From NCBI RefSeq assembly GCF_001613105.1, contig NZ_BDBS01000065.1:1-61781 (forward strand): a stretch of DNA of 61,781 nucleotides, in the 5' to 3' direction. The notes under the pieces were generated by a model. That model saw nothing but the letters and a program-made list of their open reading frames with translations, made no database searches and was not told the DNA's origin. The position numbers and the translations under genes were made by a program. The stretch is from Nocardia pseudobrasiliensis NBRC 108224. GTDB taxonomy: Bacteria > Actinomycetota > Actinomycetes > Mycobacteriales > Mycobacteriaceae. Positions 44,316-55,592 of this stretch are shown here, one piece after another. The first letter of the stretch is position 1. Each line of letters opens with the position of its first letter.

Positions 44316-45484
44316 GCCGCACGCTCGAATCCCGCCGTGGCGGCGGCGCGGTGCAGGGCCGCGGCGAGCCGCGCGTTCTCCGGGGCGTTGAATGCGAACG
44401 CGGCGCGGCGACGGGTGTAGCCGTAACTCAGACCGCTGTGCGGATCGGCGAATCCGTCGGAGCCCGCGGAGCCGGTGTGGCCGAAGGCGTGCACGCCGAG
44501 GAATGGATGGATCAGGCCCTTGGCCTCGAATCCGAGCGCATACGGGGCCCGTTCGCCACGCACCAGATCCGTACCGCCGGAATGGATTTCGGAGATGATC
44601 GCGATGGTGTCCAGCGACAGCAGCGGTGGTCGCCCGCCGAGACCGCCGGTCGCCGCCGCGTACATCGCCGCCAGCCCGCGCGCATTGCCGACGGCGCCGG
44701 CCGAGGCCTGTCCGAGGCGGCGCAGACGCGCGTCGTTGGGCAGTGCCATCGCATCCGCCGGGGTGAAACCCTGGGCGTTGAGGTTGTAGGAGATGCCCGC
44801 AATGCCATAGGGATTGGGCGAATTGGCGGCGAAGGCGGCCGCGACCTCCGGTGTCGCACGCCACGGCAGGATCGGCAGAAAGCGGTCCTCGAGCTCCTCC
44901 GGCAGACCCAGGTACACGTCCAGCTCGTACGGGGCTCGGATGCGCTGCTCGAACAACTGTTGCACGGTACTGCCGGTGATCGCGCGCACCACCCGGCCGA
45001 GAATCGCGTACATCACGAACGCGCAGTAACCGTGCGCGCTGCGCGGTGCGAAGAAGGGGCGCTGCTCCACCAGCCGTTCGGCGACGAGCTGTTCATCGGC
45101 CAGCTCGGCGACGGTGAATCCGCCGTCCGCGCCGATGACGCCCGATCGGTGCACCAAGACGTCGCGCACGGTGATTCGATCCTTGCCCGCCGCGGCGAAC
45201 TCGGGCCAGTAGTGGGCCACCGGCAGGTCGACGTCGAGGACGCCGTCCTGGATGAGCAATGCGATCACCAAACCGGCCGCGCCCTTGCCGGAGGAGTGCA
45301 GGCCGGTCAGCGTCGTGGCGGTGACCTGCGCGCCGGACCACAGATCGACGACCTGCCGACCGCGCACATAGGCCGCCAACTGAGCGCCGGATTCACCGTC
45401 CTCCTCGGCCACGACCGCCGCGAATTCGGCTCGCACCCCCTCGAATCCGGCCGCGACCGTTCCGTGTACTTCGATATCGCTCAA
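44312..45484 (-). CDS. Class C beta-lactamase-family serine hydrolase
   Basis: 390 residues. SxxK (S64-S-G-K67) and a Tyr motif in HGYCAF match class C/EstB-type enzymes; HTGSAG near 325 stands for the KTG box. Most actinobacterial members of this type are esterases rather than true beta-lactamases, and no signal peptide is seen, so it is cytosolic. First gene of the ECF41-controlled operon; its promoter is at 45521-45547. Confidence 0.9.
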   Translation of the reverse strand: MSDIEVHGTVAAGFEGVRAEFAAVVAEEDGESGAQLAAYVRGRQVVDLWSGAQVTATTLTGLHSSGKGAAGLVIALLIQDGVLDVDLPVAHYWPEFAAAGKDRITVRDVLVHRSGVIGADGGFTVAELADEQLVAERLVEQRPFFAPRSAHGYCAFVMYAILGRVVRAITGSTVQQLFEQRIRAPYELDVYLGLPEELEDRFLPILPWRATPEVAAAFAANSPNPYGIAGISYNLNAQGFTPADAMALPNDARLRRLGQASAGAVGNARGLAAMYAAATGGLGGRPPLLSLDTIAIISEIHSGGTDLVRGERAPYALGFEAKGLIHPFLGVHAFGHTGSAGSDGFADPHSGLSYGYTRRRAAFAFNAPENARLAAALHRAAATAGFERAA

Positions 45485-45520
45485 CGTTCGGCTCCTTTCG
45501 TAAATCGTCTTCGGTGCACT

Positions 45521-45547
45521 GACGTACGGCGGAGCGCAAACGTGACC
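45521..45547 (-). promoter_or_regulatory. ECF41-type promoter of the bla-doxX-CMD operon
   Basis: Minus strand GGTCACG (45541-45547), exactly 16 nt, CGTC (45521-45524), matching the ECF41 consensus TGTCACA-N16-CGTC. It lies 37 nt from the hydrolase start. The divergent copy for the sigma gene begins 12 bp away. Confidence 0.8.
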
Positions 45548-45558
45548 GCGGGTGGGGA

Positions 45559-45585
45559 GGTCACATTCGCGGCGGCGGGATCGTC
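45559..45585 (+). promoter_or_regulatory. ECF41-type autoregulatory promoter of sigma copy 2
   Basis: Plus strand GGTCACA (45559-45565), exactly 16 nt, CGTC (45582-45585), ending 31 nt before the sigma factor GTG. With the site on the other strand it makes a back-to-back promoter pair. Confidence 0.8.
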
Positions 45586-45616
45586 ATCACTGAGAGACAG
45601 TGATCGAGGAGGATTC

Positions 45617-46501
45617 GTGCACGACGAGAAGTTCCTGGCCGATAGATTCGAGGAGCACCGCGCGCATCTGCGGTCGGTCGCCTATCGGATGCTCGGTTCG
45701 GTGGCCGACGCCGATGACGCGGTACAGGACGCGTGGCTGCGTCTCGCGCGCGCCGACGCCTCCGAGATCGGTAATCTCGGCGGCTGGTTGACCACGGTTG
45801 TCGGGCGGGTGTGCCTGGATATGTTGCGGGCGCGCAAGAGTCGTCCCGAGGAGCCGCTCGAGATCGATCGCCTGCCCGATCCGATCGTCACCAGCGAAAC
45901 CGCTCCCGATCCGGAACAGGAAGCGCTACTGGCGGATTCGGTCGGCTTGGCGCTGCTGGTGGTGCTCGAATCGCTCCGCCCCGCCGAGCGGATCGCCTTC
46001 GTACTGCACGACATGTTCGCCCTGCCCTACGAGCAGATCGCGCCCATCGTGGACCGCACCCCGCAGACCGCCAAGAAATTGGCCAGCCAGGCCCGCCGCC
46101 GAGTCCAGGGCGCGCCACCCGACCCCACCGTCAGCCTGTCCCATCGCCGCCGCATGGTCGACGCCTTCCTGGCCGCGGCGCGCAACGGCAACTTCGAAGA
46201 CCTCCTACGTCTACTCGACCCCGACGTCGTCCTGCGCGTGGACGCCACCCCCACCGGCCTCCAGGTCCTACGCGGCGCGCCCGCCGTAGCCGCCCAAGCC
46301 GAAACCTTCCACCGCATGGCCACCCTCTGCACCACCCACCCCGCCGTCGTCAACGGGCAAGCGGGACTGGTCAATACGGTCAACGGCGACCCGTTCTCCA
46401 TCATGAGCTTCACCATCACGGGCAGTCACATCACGGCCATCGAAATCCTCTCCGGCCAAGACCGCCTGTCCCACCTGGACCTATCGGCGATCCTCGGCTG
46501 A
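45617..46501 (+). CDS. ECF41-type sigma factor (copy 2)
   Basis: 294 residues from a GTG preceded by GAGGAGG. Sigma region 2 (YRMLGSVADADDAVQDAWLRL), region 4 (IAFVLHDMFALPYEQIAPIV) and the SnoaL-like C-terminal domain with SGQDRLSHL (NPDKL-like) and VNGDPFSIMSF. Divergent from the bla-doxX-CMD-nucleotidyltransferase operon, which it probably transcribes along with itself. Confidence 0.94.
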   Translation: MHDEKFLADRFEEHRAHLRSVAYRMLGSVADADDAVQDAWLRLARADASEIGNLGGWLTTVVGRVCLDMLRARKSRPEEPLEIDRLPDPIVTSETAPDPEQEALLADSVGLALLVVLESLRPAERIAFVLHDMFALPYEQIAPIVDRTPQTAKKLASQARRRVQGAPPDPTVSLSHRRRMVDAFLAAARNGNFEDLLRLLDPDVVLRVDATPTGLQVLRGAPAVAAQAETFHRMATLCTTHPAVVNGQAGLVNTVNGDPFSIMSFTITGSHITAIEILSGQDRLSHLDLSAILG

Positions 46502-46556
46502 CCACCGGTCGGAAACCCTATAGTGCAGAAACGATTTCGATCCCTCGGAGCGACTC

Positions 46557-46868
46557 ATGCCACACACCGCGCGCCTGCAACGGCGAATTCTGCGAGACTT
46601 TCCCCAGCCCGGCTCGGCCGCGGAAATCCTCGCCGCACTGGATCGCATGGCCGCGGAGACGACCCACAGCAGGGATTATTTCGAATCGGAGCGGGTCAAG
46701 GCCGCCATCGTCCTGCTCGCGAACGGCAGCGCGACCGAATTCCGCCGGGCGGTGAACCTCGCCAAGCGCGACTGGCGCGACGTGCTGGTCGACGCCGACC
46801 TCGCCAGCGAGGACTGGCCCGCACGCCTGGACGCGGAACTAGGACCACCCGCGGACGACGACCACTGA
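46557..46868 (+). CDS. Hypothetical protein, 103 aa
   Basis: Small soluble, charged, mostly helical protein (LRDFPQPGSAAEILAALDRM, AVNLAKRDWRDVLVDADLA). No family recognised. A TATAGT -10-like box lies 31 nt upstream of the ATG, suggesting its own promoter. A shared terminator separates it from the NUDIX gene. Confidence 0.75.
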   Translation: MPHTARLQRRILRDFPQPGSAAEILAALDRMAAETTHSRDYFESERVKAAIVLLANGSATEFRRAVNLAKRDWRDVLVDADLASEDWPARLDAELGPPADDDH

Positions 46869-46887
46869 CTACCCAGTGTCCCCATTC

Positions 46888-46921
46888 CCCTGTCTTCCGC
46901 CCCCAGGGCCGGAAGACAGGG
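46888..46921. terminator. Bidirectional terminator
   Basis: 12-bp stem CCCTGTCTTCCG/CGGAAGACAGGG with 10-nt loop, between convergent genes at 46868 and 46928; it can serve both. Confidence 0.8.
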
Positions 46922-46927
46922 ACTCGC

Positions 46928-47568
46928 CTACTGCTGCGCCGCCTTGCGATCCAAGAACGCCGTAGGCATCCCCGGCCACGGCGCGTCCGCCGGACGTAGG
47001 GCTATGCCGTTGCCGCGGGCCGTGGACAGGGCCAGGACTCCCGCGACTGCCGTGGCGTTGACGATCTCCCCCGCCAGTGCCGCGCGAACGGCCTTGTCGA
47101 CCGGCATGCGGATTATCGAGAGGTCGGCCTCTTCCAATTCGGGGGTGGGGCGGTCGGTTTCGTAGAGGTCGGTGGCGAAGTAGATGCGGAGGGCCTCGTC
47201 GGTGAAACCGGGGGACAGGGCGACGTCGACCAGGACCGACCATTCGCGGGCGGCCAGGCCGGTCTCCTCGGCCAGTTCCCGCTTCGCGGCGGTGAGCGGG
47301 TCCTCGCCCTGTTTGTCGAGCAGGCCCGCGGGCAGTTCGAGCAGGCGGCGGCCGATGGGGTGGCGATACTGGTTGATCAGGACCAGTTGCCCGTCCTCGT
47401 CGACCGCGGCCACGGCCACCGCGCCGTGATGCTCGATCACCTCACGCTCGGCGACTTTGCCACCGGGCATCCGGACCTGGTCCAGCCGCAGCGCGAGGAT
47501 CGCGCCGGAATACACCGTGCGGCTGGACACCGTCTCGAAATCGTGTGTGCCGGGGCCGTTCTCGGAGC

Positions 47569-47572
<4 letters not shown>
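46928..47572 (-). CDS. NUDIX hydrolase (ADP-ribose pyrophosphatase type)
   Basis: 214 residues. NUDIX box within GLLDKQGEDPLTAAKRELAEETGL (REL-EE-G acids present) preceded by NQYRHPIGRRLLELPAG, the hallmark of ADP-ribose pyrophosphatases such as Rv1700. It hydrolyses ADP-ribose to AMP and ribose phosphate. Overlaps pyrG by 4 nt. Confidence 0.93.
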
Positions 47573-49296
<1,724 letters not shown>

Positions 49297-49420
49297 GGGA
49301 CTTCACAGTAACACGGAAAACGGTTGCGGAACGAATGCCGCGCGGCGTGGCCGCGCGCTGGCCGGGAACGGTTTCGTCACATCAGTCCCATTCGGTGTCC
49401 GGCGCACCATCCGTCGCTGG

Positions 49421-50059
49421 TTACTCCGCAGCAGCCGCCGCGAGTTCCTCGACCGTCCCGGCCATGATCGTGCGTATATGCGCGGTGACGCGCTCGATCG
49501 GCCAATCCCACCACGCGATCTCGAGCAACCGCGCGATCTGCTCCGGTTCGAAGCGAAGGCGGATGACCCGAGCCGGATTACCGCCCACGATGGCGTAATC
49601 GGGCACATCGCCGACCACGACCGATCCGGTCGCCACGATCGCGCCGTGGCCGATGCGCACCCCCGGCATCACCGTGACCCCGTTGCCCAGCCACACATCG
49701 TTGCCGAGGACCGTATCGCCCGAATTGGGCAATTCACTGACCAGGTCGACATGCTCCGACCACGCACCGCCCATGATCGGGAACGGATAGGTCGACGGCC
49801 CGTCCATGCGATGGTTGGCGCCGTTCATGATGAACCGCACGCCCTCGGCCAGCGCGCAGAACCTACCGATGACCAGCTTCTCCGGCCCGTAGTGATAGAG
49901 CACATTGGCGGTCTGGAACGCGGTCGGATCGTGGGGATCGTCGTAGTAGCTGAACTCCCCGACCTCGATCAGCGGCGAGGTGATCAGCGGTTTGAGCAAC
50001 ACCACGCGCGGCTGACCGGCCATCGGATGCAGGGTCGTCGGATCGGGAAGTACGGGCAT
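49421..50059 (-). CDS. Vat-type xenobiotic acetyltransferase
   Basis: 212 residues, left-handed beta-helix acetyltransferase. NGANHRMDG and STYPFPIMGGAW are the signature of Vat/Xat proteins (streptogramin A and chloramphenicol O-acetyltransferases); the catalytic His is in NHRMDG. Hexapeptide repeats run about 110-160. Intrinsic antibiotic resistance is plausible but not proven. It sits inside an otherwise conserved block, so it was probably inserted between pyrG and mctB. Confidence 0.9.
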   Translation of the reverse strand: MPVLPDPTTLHPMAGQPRVVLLKPLITSPLIEVGEFSYYDDPHDPTAFQTANVLYHYGPEKLVIGRFCALAEGVRFIMNGANHRMDGPSTYPFPIMGGAWSEHVDLVSELPNSGDTVLGNDVWLGNGVTVMPGVRIGHGAIVATGSVVVGDVPDYAIVGGNPARVIRLRFEPEQIARLLEIAWWDWPIERVTAHIRTIMAGTVEELAAAAAE

Positions 50060-50100
50060 TCGATCATGCTGTCAGCACGCGTGCGAACTCGCCAAACCAA

Positions 50101-51036
50101 TTACCGCGGCAGCGCGACCACGGTGAGCGAATTCGCCTTGGGCCCGGTGCCGTAGCGGCCCGCGCCGCCGCCCAGCTGTTCGCTCAGCCCGAGCGCCGTT
50201 GTGATGCGGCCGATTTCGCGATCGATATTGTCGACGGTGGTGACCGTATCGGCCAGGCGGCTGTCCGCGCGCACCACCGCGATCGGCCCCGCGCCGTCGG
50301 CCGCCCCCGCCCGCCCAGCCAGCACCACACCCGCGCCGCGCCCGCGCAGACCGCCCGCGAAGCGGCCGATGATCGACCCGCGATTGTTCAGATCCGCCTT
50401 CGCGCCGCTGCCGGTCACCACGACCGCCAGCTGCGCGGGCTGCACCTCGCCGCAATTCACGAATCCCCCGCCGCGCAGCGTATCCAGGATCAGCGTGCGC
50501 TCCTGCGGTGTCGCGCGCTGCTGACCGTTGCCCGGGTCGACCAGAAACGCCAACCCCAGCAGATCGCCCACCAGACTGCCCTGATCGACCGCGCCGGTCT
50601 GCAGCTGCGCCCCGGCGGGAATCATATTGGCGGCCACGGTCCGCAGCCGATCGCCCTGACCGGAATCGATGAAAGCGTCGGTGAGCGCGATCTTTCCGGT
50701 CACCGCCGCACCGGCGGTCGTCAGCGCCTTGCCGACCGCGTCGACATCACCGCTGTCGGCGTCGGGGGTGGTGAAGATCAGAACGCTGCGGCCGTTGAGG
50801 GCGCCGGTGAGAATTTTGCCCGCGGAGCGGGCGATGAAGCCGTTGGCGGCATTCAATTCGTCTGCGAGACGGCCGTTCTGATGGCTCAGCGTCTCGGCGC
50901 GCTGCCGATCCCCGCCCTTGGACCAGGGCATGGCATGCGCGTCGCGGTCCAGTACGTGCGAGCCGAGCAGCAGTCCGCACGACAGTGCGAGAATCACCGA
51001 CGCGATCGGAACCGCGCGTCGTCGTAACCAGATCAC
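50101..51036 (-). CDS. mctB: MctB/SteB-family envelope protein
   Basis: 311 residues from a GTG overlapping the steA stop. One N-terminal membrane helix (VPIASVILALSCGLLLGSHV), a short coiled coil (RQRAETLSHQNGRLADELNA) and an extracytoplasmic domain. Homologue of Rv1698 (copper-resistance MctB) and corynebacterial SteB, which works with SteA in cell separation. Which role holds here is not shown. Confidence 0.9.
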   Translation of the reverse strand: MIWLRRRAVPIASVILALSCGLLLGSHVLDRDAHAMPWSKGGDRQRAETLSHQNGRLADELNAANGFIARSAGKILTGALNGRSVLIFTTPDADSGDVDAVGKALTTAGAAVTGKIALTDAFIDSGQGDRLRTVAANMIPAGAQLQTGAVDQGSLVGDLLGLAFLVDPGNGQQRATPQERTLILDTLRGGGFVNCGEVQPAQLAVVVTGSGAKADLNNRGSIIGRFAGGLRGRGAGVVLAGRAGAADGAGPIAVVRADSRLADTVTTVDNIDREIGRITTALGLSEQLGGGAGRYGTGPKANSLTVVALPR

Positions 51037-52256
51037 CGAACCCCCTCGCGCGCACCGTGTAATAGGTCGTGCACGGTCCCCCGCGCGTGATGCCAGCTGG
51101 ACACGGCCCAGTCGAGCACCTCGCTGCCCATATGCGAGGCCATCACCGCCACGATCAACGCGACCAGCGCGGCGAGCACGATCAGCGCGGCCGCCCAGCC
51201 GGAGGTGCGGTGCTGATACAGCGTCGCAACGGCTTTGGCGTCCATGAGCTTGGCCCCGGTCTTGAGTCTGGTCAGGAAGGTGGCGGGCGTGGACTCGCGC
51301 CGGCCGCGATCGAAGAAGTCGTCCAGGGACGCGGCCGCGCCGCAGGTCACGATCAGTGACGCGCCGTGATGATCGGCCAGCAGCAGCGCCAGATCCGCCG
51401 CCGAGCCCGAGGACGGGAAGGTGGTCGCGCCGATGCCGAGATCCTGGATGCGCTCGAGGCCCTTGGCATGGCCGTCGGTATCGGCGGGCAGGATCACCTC
51501 GGCGCCGCATTTGAGGGTCGAGGCGGTGATCTCCTCGGGATCCCCGACGATCAGATCGGGCCGATATCCGCTGCGCCGCAGGGTATCCGCGCCGCGGCCC
51601 ACCCCGATCAGAATCGGCGCGTACTCCTTGACGAAGGGTTTGAGCGCCTTGAGATCGGTGTCGTGATCGGGCCCGTCGGCCACCACGACCACATGCCGGT
51701 TACGCATGGACAGATCCAGCTCCGGCACGCCCAAACCGTCGATGAGCAGCGCACTTTCGGTGCGGAAGAATTCGATCGTATTGCCCGCGAACGCCTCCAG
51801 ATGATCGGCGAGTCCCGTGCGGGCCTCGATCATCCGCTCGGCGATGATCGGCTCGGTCAGCTCGGTCAGCTCCGAGACCAGCGCCTCGGGCTCCTTTTTG
51901 GTGAGCCGGTCGGCATAGACCACACCGCCATCGATGCGCACCTTGCTGCCGTCCTTGATCCGGCCGAAAACGTCCGCGGCAGCGTCGAACAGCAGAATGC
52001 CATTGGCGACCAGCACCTCCGGACCCAGATTCGGATAGCGGCCCGACATCGACGGCGAGGCGTTGAGCACCGCCGCCACACCCGCCTCGACGAGCCGATC
52101 AGCGGTGAGCCGATCCAGGTCCATCTCGTCGAGCACGACGATATCCCCCGGTCCCACCCGCTGGAGCAGACGACGCGTGTTGCGGTCCGCCCGGGCCATC
52201 CCCGCCAGACCGGGCAGCGTCTCGGTATTCCTCGACAACAGCGCCAGCACCTTCAT
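51033..52256 (-). CDS. steA: SteA-like cell-separation protein
   Basis: 407 residues. A cytoplasmic thiamin-pyrophosphokinase-like domain (about 170-330: GVGRGADTLRRSGYRPDLIVGD) and a single membrane helix near 355-375 at the C-terminus. Homologue of Rv1697; in Corynebacterium SteA and SteB control peptidoglycan hydrolysis at division. The 4-nt overlap with mctB supports joint function. Confidence 0.92.
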   Translation of the reverse strand: MKVLALLSRNTETLPGLAGMARADRNTRRLLQRVGPGDIVVLDEMDLDRLTADRLVEAGVAAVLNASPSMSGRYPNLGPEVLVANGILLFDAAADVFGRIKDGSKVRIDGGVVYADRLTKKEPEALVSELTELTEPIIAERMIEARTGLADHLEAFAGNTIEFFRTESALLIDGLGVPELDLSMRNRHVVVVADGPDHDTDLKALKPFVKEYAPILIGVGRGADTLRRSGYRPDLIVGDPEEITASTLKCGAEVILPADTDGHAKGLERIQDLGIGATTFPSSGSAADLALLLADHHGASLIVTCGAAASLDDFFDRGRRESTPATFLTRLKTGAKLMDAKAVATLYQHRTSGWAAALIVLAALVALIVAVMASHMGSEVLDWAVSSWHHARGTVHDLLHGAREGVR

Positions 52257-52404
52257 GAGGTCAGATAATGATCCGCAACCCTCAACCTGTGGTGGAGGCG
52301 CGCCGCCCGGTCAGCACATTCGTCACTGTGATGCCAGTGACTCGCGGTAACGGCTGTGAGACCCAACCGCTATGCTCCAGCTCACAGATCCGAAGGAGAT
52401 TCGT

Positions 52405-52827
52405 ATGGCCCGCACGACCGTCGACGCCGTCATCCCCGCACCCCGTGAGCTGGTGTACAAGCTGTTTACCGAGCGGGACGGCCTCAATGCCTACCTGCCG
52501 CTCAACATCACGTTGAAGAAGCCCGGCGCCGGCGAGCCCAGCGGCCTCGGCGCCCAGTACGTGGTCGGCCTCGGGGGTGTCGGCGTCACCGAGGAAACCA
52601 TCCTGCTCGAGCCCAATGAGCGCTTCCAGTACAAGATCGTCAAGGGCGTCCCGGTGAAAAGCCATATCGGCACCGTCACCTTCGCCGACGCGCCCGGCGG
52701 CACGCTGGTCTCCTACACGATGGAGTCCTACCCGAAGATCCCGATTCCCGCCCGCGCGACCGAATTGATCCTCAAGGGTCTGATCAGCCCGTTCCTCAGC
52801 GCGGCCCGCAAGGCCACCCAGCAGTAG
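52405..52827 (+). CDS. SRPBCC-superfamily (polyketide cyclase-like) protein
   Basis: 140 residues from an ATG with AAGGAG 6 nt upstream. Starts ARTTVDAVIPAPRELVYKLF, the START/Bet v1-like hydrophobic-ligand fold. Ligand unknown. Possible -10 TATGCT about 30 nt upstream. Convergent with recN. Confidence 0.88.
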   Translation: MARTTVDAVIPAPRELVYKLFTERDGLNAYLPLNITLKKPGAGEPSGLGAQYVVGLGGVGVTEETILLEPNERFQYKIVKGVPVKSHIGTVTFADAPGGTLVSYTMESYPKIPIPARATELILKGLISPFLSAARKATQQ

Positions 52828-52830
52828 CGC

Positions 52831-54612
52831 TCAGGATGCCGCGGGTGTCGCGGCATCCTTTTCGGAACGAGCGGTTTCGAGCAGCTCCTCCGCATGGGCG
52901 CGGCCGGTCTCGGTATCGTCGAGGCCGGCCAGCATGCGGGCCAATTCCTTGACTCGTTCGTCATTGGACAGGGCGTGCACGCCGCTGTTGACACCCTTGC
53001 CGTCATCCACCTTGTCGACCACCAGATGGGTATCGGCGAAGGCCGCGACCTGCGGCAGGTGGGTCACCACGATGACCTGATGGGTGCGAGCCAAACGAGC
53101 CAGACGACGACCGATCTCCACCGCGGCGCGACCGCCCACACCGGCGTCGACCTCGTCGAAGACCATGGTCGTACCGTGTTCGGAACTGGACAGCACGACC
53201 TCGAGCGCCAACATCACCCGCGAGAGCTCACCGCCGGAGGCGCTCTTGCTCAGCGGCAGCGACTGCGCGCCGGAATGGGCCGCCAGCCGGAACTCCACCT
53301 CGTCGACCCCGGCCGAGCCCGCGTGTAATTCCTTGCCGCCCATGGTGATCGGCGCCGAGTCCTGGGCGCTCGCGGGCACCGGGCGCACATCAACCTCGAG
53401 TTTGGCGCGGCCCATGGCCAATCCGCCGAGTTCGGTGCTGACCGCGGCGGCCAACTTCTTGGCGGCCTTGGTGCGCGCGGCGGTCAGCTTCTTGGCGGTC
53501 TCACGCACCTGCTCGGCGGTGGCCTCGACCTCCTTGGCAAGCGCGGCCAGCGCCTCCTCGGAGACATCGAGCGAATCGAGCCGACTGCGCGCGTCCTCGG
53601 CCCAGGCCAGCACACCGTCGATATCGGGGGCGTACTTCCGCGTCAGCGTCTTCAACTCGGCCTGACGGTTCAGCAGCGAATCCAACGCGCTCGGATCCGA
53701 CGGCAGATCCGACAGGTAGCCGCTCAGTTCGGTCGTCAGATCCACGACCACCGAAATGGCATCGCCCAGCCGCGGCGCCAACTCACGCAATGCCGCGTCG
53801 TCGGCCGCATCCAGCCGGGCGCGCGCGGTACCGAGCAGATCCAGTGCTCCCGAACCCTCCCCGGGCGCGTCGGCCGGACCGGCCAGGGCGTCGTGCGCCG
53901 CGGTCGCGGCCTCGCGCAGCGAATCCAGATCCGACAGTCGGCGCACCTCGGCGACGATGCGATCGTCCTCACCGGGTTGCGGTGTGATGGCGTCGATCTC
54001 GGTCAGCGAATGCTTGAGCCGATCGGCCTCGAGCGCCAATTCCCGGCTGCGCGCGGTGCGTTCGAGCAGTTCGTTGCGGGCCTGCAGCCAGGTGCGCCGG
54101 GCCAGTTGATATTTGCGCAGCAGTCCGGCGATGGCATCGCCCGCGAACTGATCCAACGCCCGCAGCTGCTGGTCGGGCCGTTGCAGCCGCAGCTGATCGT
54201 TCTGGCCGTGCACGGTCAGCAGCGGCGCGGTGAAATCACCGAGCACGGCCGCGGGCACGCTGCGCCCGCCCAGATGCGCCCGCGAACGGCCGTCGCTGGA
54301 CACGGTGCGCACGGCGATCACGCTGCCGTCGTCATCGCGTTGCGCGCCCGAGGATTCCAACACCTTCTCGACCTCGTCGCGGGCATTGTCATGCACCTCG
54401 TCGAGGGTGAAGCGGCCCTCGACCACCGCGCGCGCCGCCCCGCGCCGCACCCGGCCCGCATCGGCCCGGGCGCCGCCGAGCAGATGCAGGCTCGTCACCA
54501 CCATGGTCTTACCGGCCCCGGTCTCACCGGTCAGACACGTCAGCCCCTCGTGGAATTGCGCTGTGGCGGTGGAAATAACGCCCAGCCCATCAATCCTGAT
54601 CTCTGTCAGCAC
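52831..54612 (-). CDS. recN: DNA repair ATPase RecN
   Basis: 593 residues from a GTG. Walker A GETGAGKT at 29-36, long coiled-coil arms (about 160-370), ABC signature SASGGELSRVMLALE and Walker B MVFDEVDAGVGG. An SMC-like protein recruited to double-strand breaks. Overlaps nadK by 23 nt, conserved order tlyA-nadK-recN. Confidence 0.96.
   Translation of the reverse strand: MLTEIRIDGLGVISTATAQFHEGLTCLTGETGAGKTMVVTSLHLLGGARADAGRVRRGAARAVVEGRFTLDEVHDNARDEVEKVLESSGAQRDDDGSVIAVRTVSSDGRSRAHLGGRSVPAAVLGDFTAPLLTVHGQNDQLRLQRPDQQLRALDQFAGDAIAGLLRKYQLARRTWLQARNELLERTARSRELALEADRLKHSLTEIDAITPQPGEDDRIVAEVRRLSDLDSLREAATAAHDALAGPADAPGEGSGALDLLGTARARLDAADDAALRELAPRLGDAISVVVDLTTELSGYLSDLPSDPSALDSLLNRQAELKTLTRKYAPDIDGVLAWAEDARSRLDSLDVSEEALAALAKEVEATAEQVRETAKKLTAARTKAAKKLAAAVSTELGGLAMGRAKLEVDVRPVPASAQDSAPITMGGKELHAGSAGVDEVEFRLAAHSGAQSLPLSKSASGGELSRVMLALEVVLSSSEHGTTMVFDEVDAGVGGRAAVEIGRRLARLARTHQVIVVTHLPQVAAFADTHLVVDKVDDGKGVNSGVHALSNDERVKELARMLAGLDDTETGRAHAEELLETARSEKDAATPAAS
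52833..52862 (+). terminator. Terminator of SRPBCC gene, inside recN 3' end
   Basis: Stem AGGATGCCGC/GCGGCATCCT then TTT, 6 nt after the SRPBCC stop. The same bases encode the last residues of RecN on the other strand. Confidence 0.75.
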
Positions 54613-55540
54613 TCGTGCTCTCCGTTCGACGGCGGCCCCGCCAGCCTGTCACGGGCAACTGGAACTTGCGCACCATCCGGTCGGCGAACGGCGCGGAATC
54701 CAACCGCACCCACCGCACCGGTTCCGACCCCCGGACCGCCTCGAACCGCGCGCCCTTGGGCAGGGCGAGGGTTCGGCGACCGTCCAGGAAAACTATCGCA
54801 TCGTGGCCTATGGCAACGGTTTCCACCGCGATCAGCGAATCGGGGCTGGTCACCAGTGGCCGCGCGAACAACGCGTGGGCATTGCTCGGAATCACCAGCA
54901 GCGCCTCGAGTTCGGGCCACACCACCGGACCACCCGCCGAGAACGCATAGGCGGTGGAACCGGTCGGAGTCGCGACCAGCACCCCGTCACAACCGAATTG
55001 CGACACCGGGCGGCCGTCGACCTCCATGACCACCTCCAATACGCCCATCCGGGCGGCGTTTTCGATACTGGCCTCGTTGAGGGCCCATCCGCGCTCCACG
55101 ACCACATCATCGACCCGGATACTGACATCTATCGTCATCCGCTGCTCGAGGCGGTAATCGCCGCGCACCACCTGGGCGAGCGCGTCGTCGAGATGTTCGG
55201 CCTCGGCCTCGGTGAGAAATCCGATGCGGCCCAGATTGATTCCCAGCACCGGCACCCGGGCGGGCCGCGCCATCTCGGCCGCCCGCAGGAAGGTGCCGTC
55301 GCCGCCGAGGGCCAGCACCATCTCGCAGCCGACCGCGGCATCGGGCCCGTGCTCGACCACCTGCACCGGATAACCGTCGGGCTCGCTGGATTCCTCACAG
55401 TCGAGTTTGGTGCTGTAGGCCTCGTCCTCGAGCAGCCGCAAACCGATTCCGGCGTCGGCGAAGATCTTCGCCACGCGCTGAGCCGTCTCGGTCAGCTCCG
55501 GACGGCCGGGATGAGCGACGAGCAGAATCTCCCGTCTCAC
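54590..55540 (-). CDS. nadK: NAD kinase
   Basis: 316 residues. GGDGTFLRAAEMA, GCDGVLVATPTGSTAYAFSAGGP and LDSAPFADRMVRKF are diagnostic. It makes NADP+ from NAD+. Start placed at GTG 55540 by comparison with the known N-terminus (MRREILLVAHPGR); the ribosome site is weak. Confidence 0.95.
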   Translation of the reverse strand: MRREILLVAHPGRPELTETAQRVAKIFADAGIGLRLLEDEAYSTKLDCEESSEPDGYPVQVVEHGPDAAVGCEMVLALGGDGTFLRAAEMARPARVPVLGINLGRIGFLTEAEAEHLDDALAQVVRGDYRLEQRMTIDVSIRVDDVVVERGWALNEASIENAARMGVLEVVMEVDGRPVSQFGCDGVLVATPTGSTAYAFSAGGPVVWPELEALLVIPSNAHALFARPLVTSPDSLIAVETVAIGHDAIVFLDGRRTLALPKGARFEAVRGSEPVRWVRLDSAPFADRMVRKFQLPVTGWRGRRRTESTSADRDQD

Positions 55541-55592
55541 GGCTTCGCCGTTCGCCGAGGCGCTGTATTCGATGGTTCGGTCGCAAGCTCCC

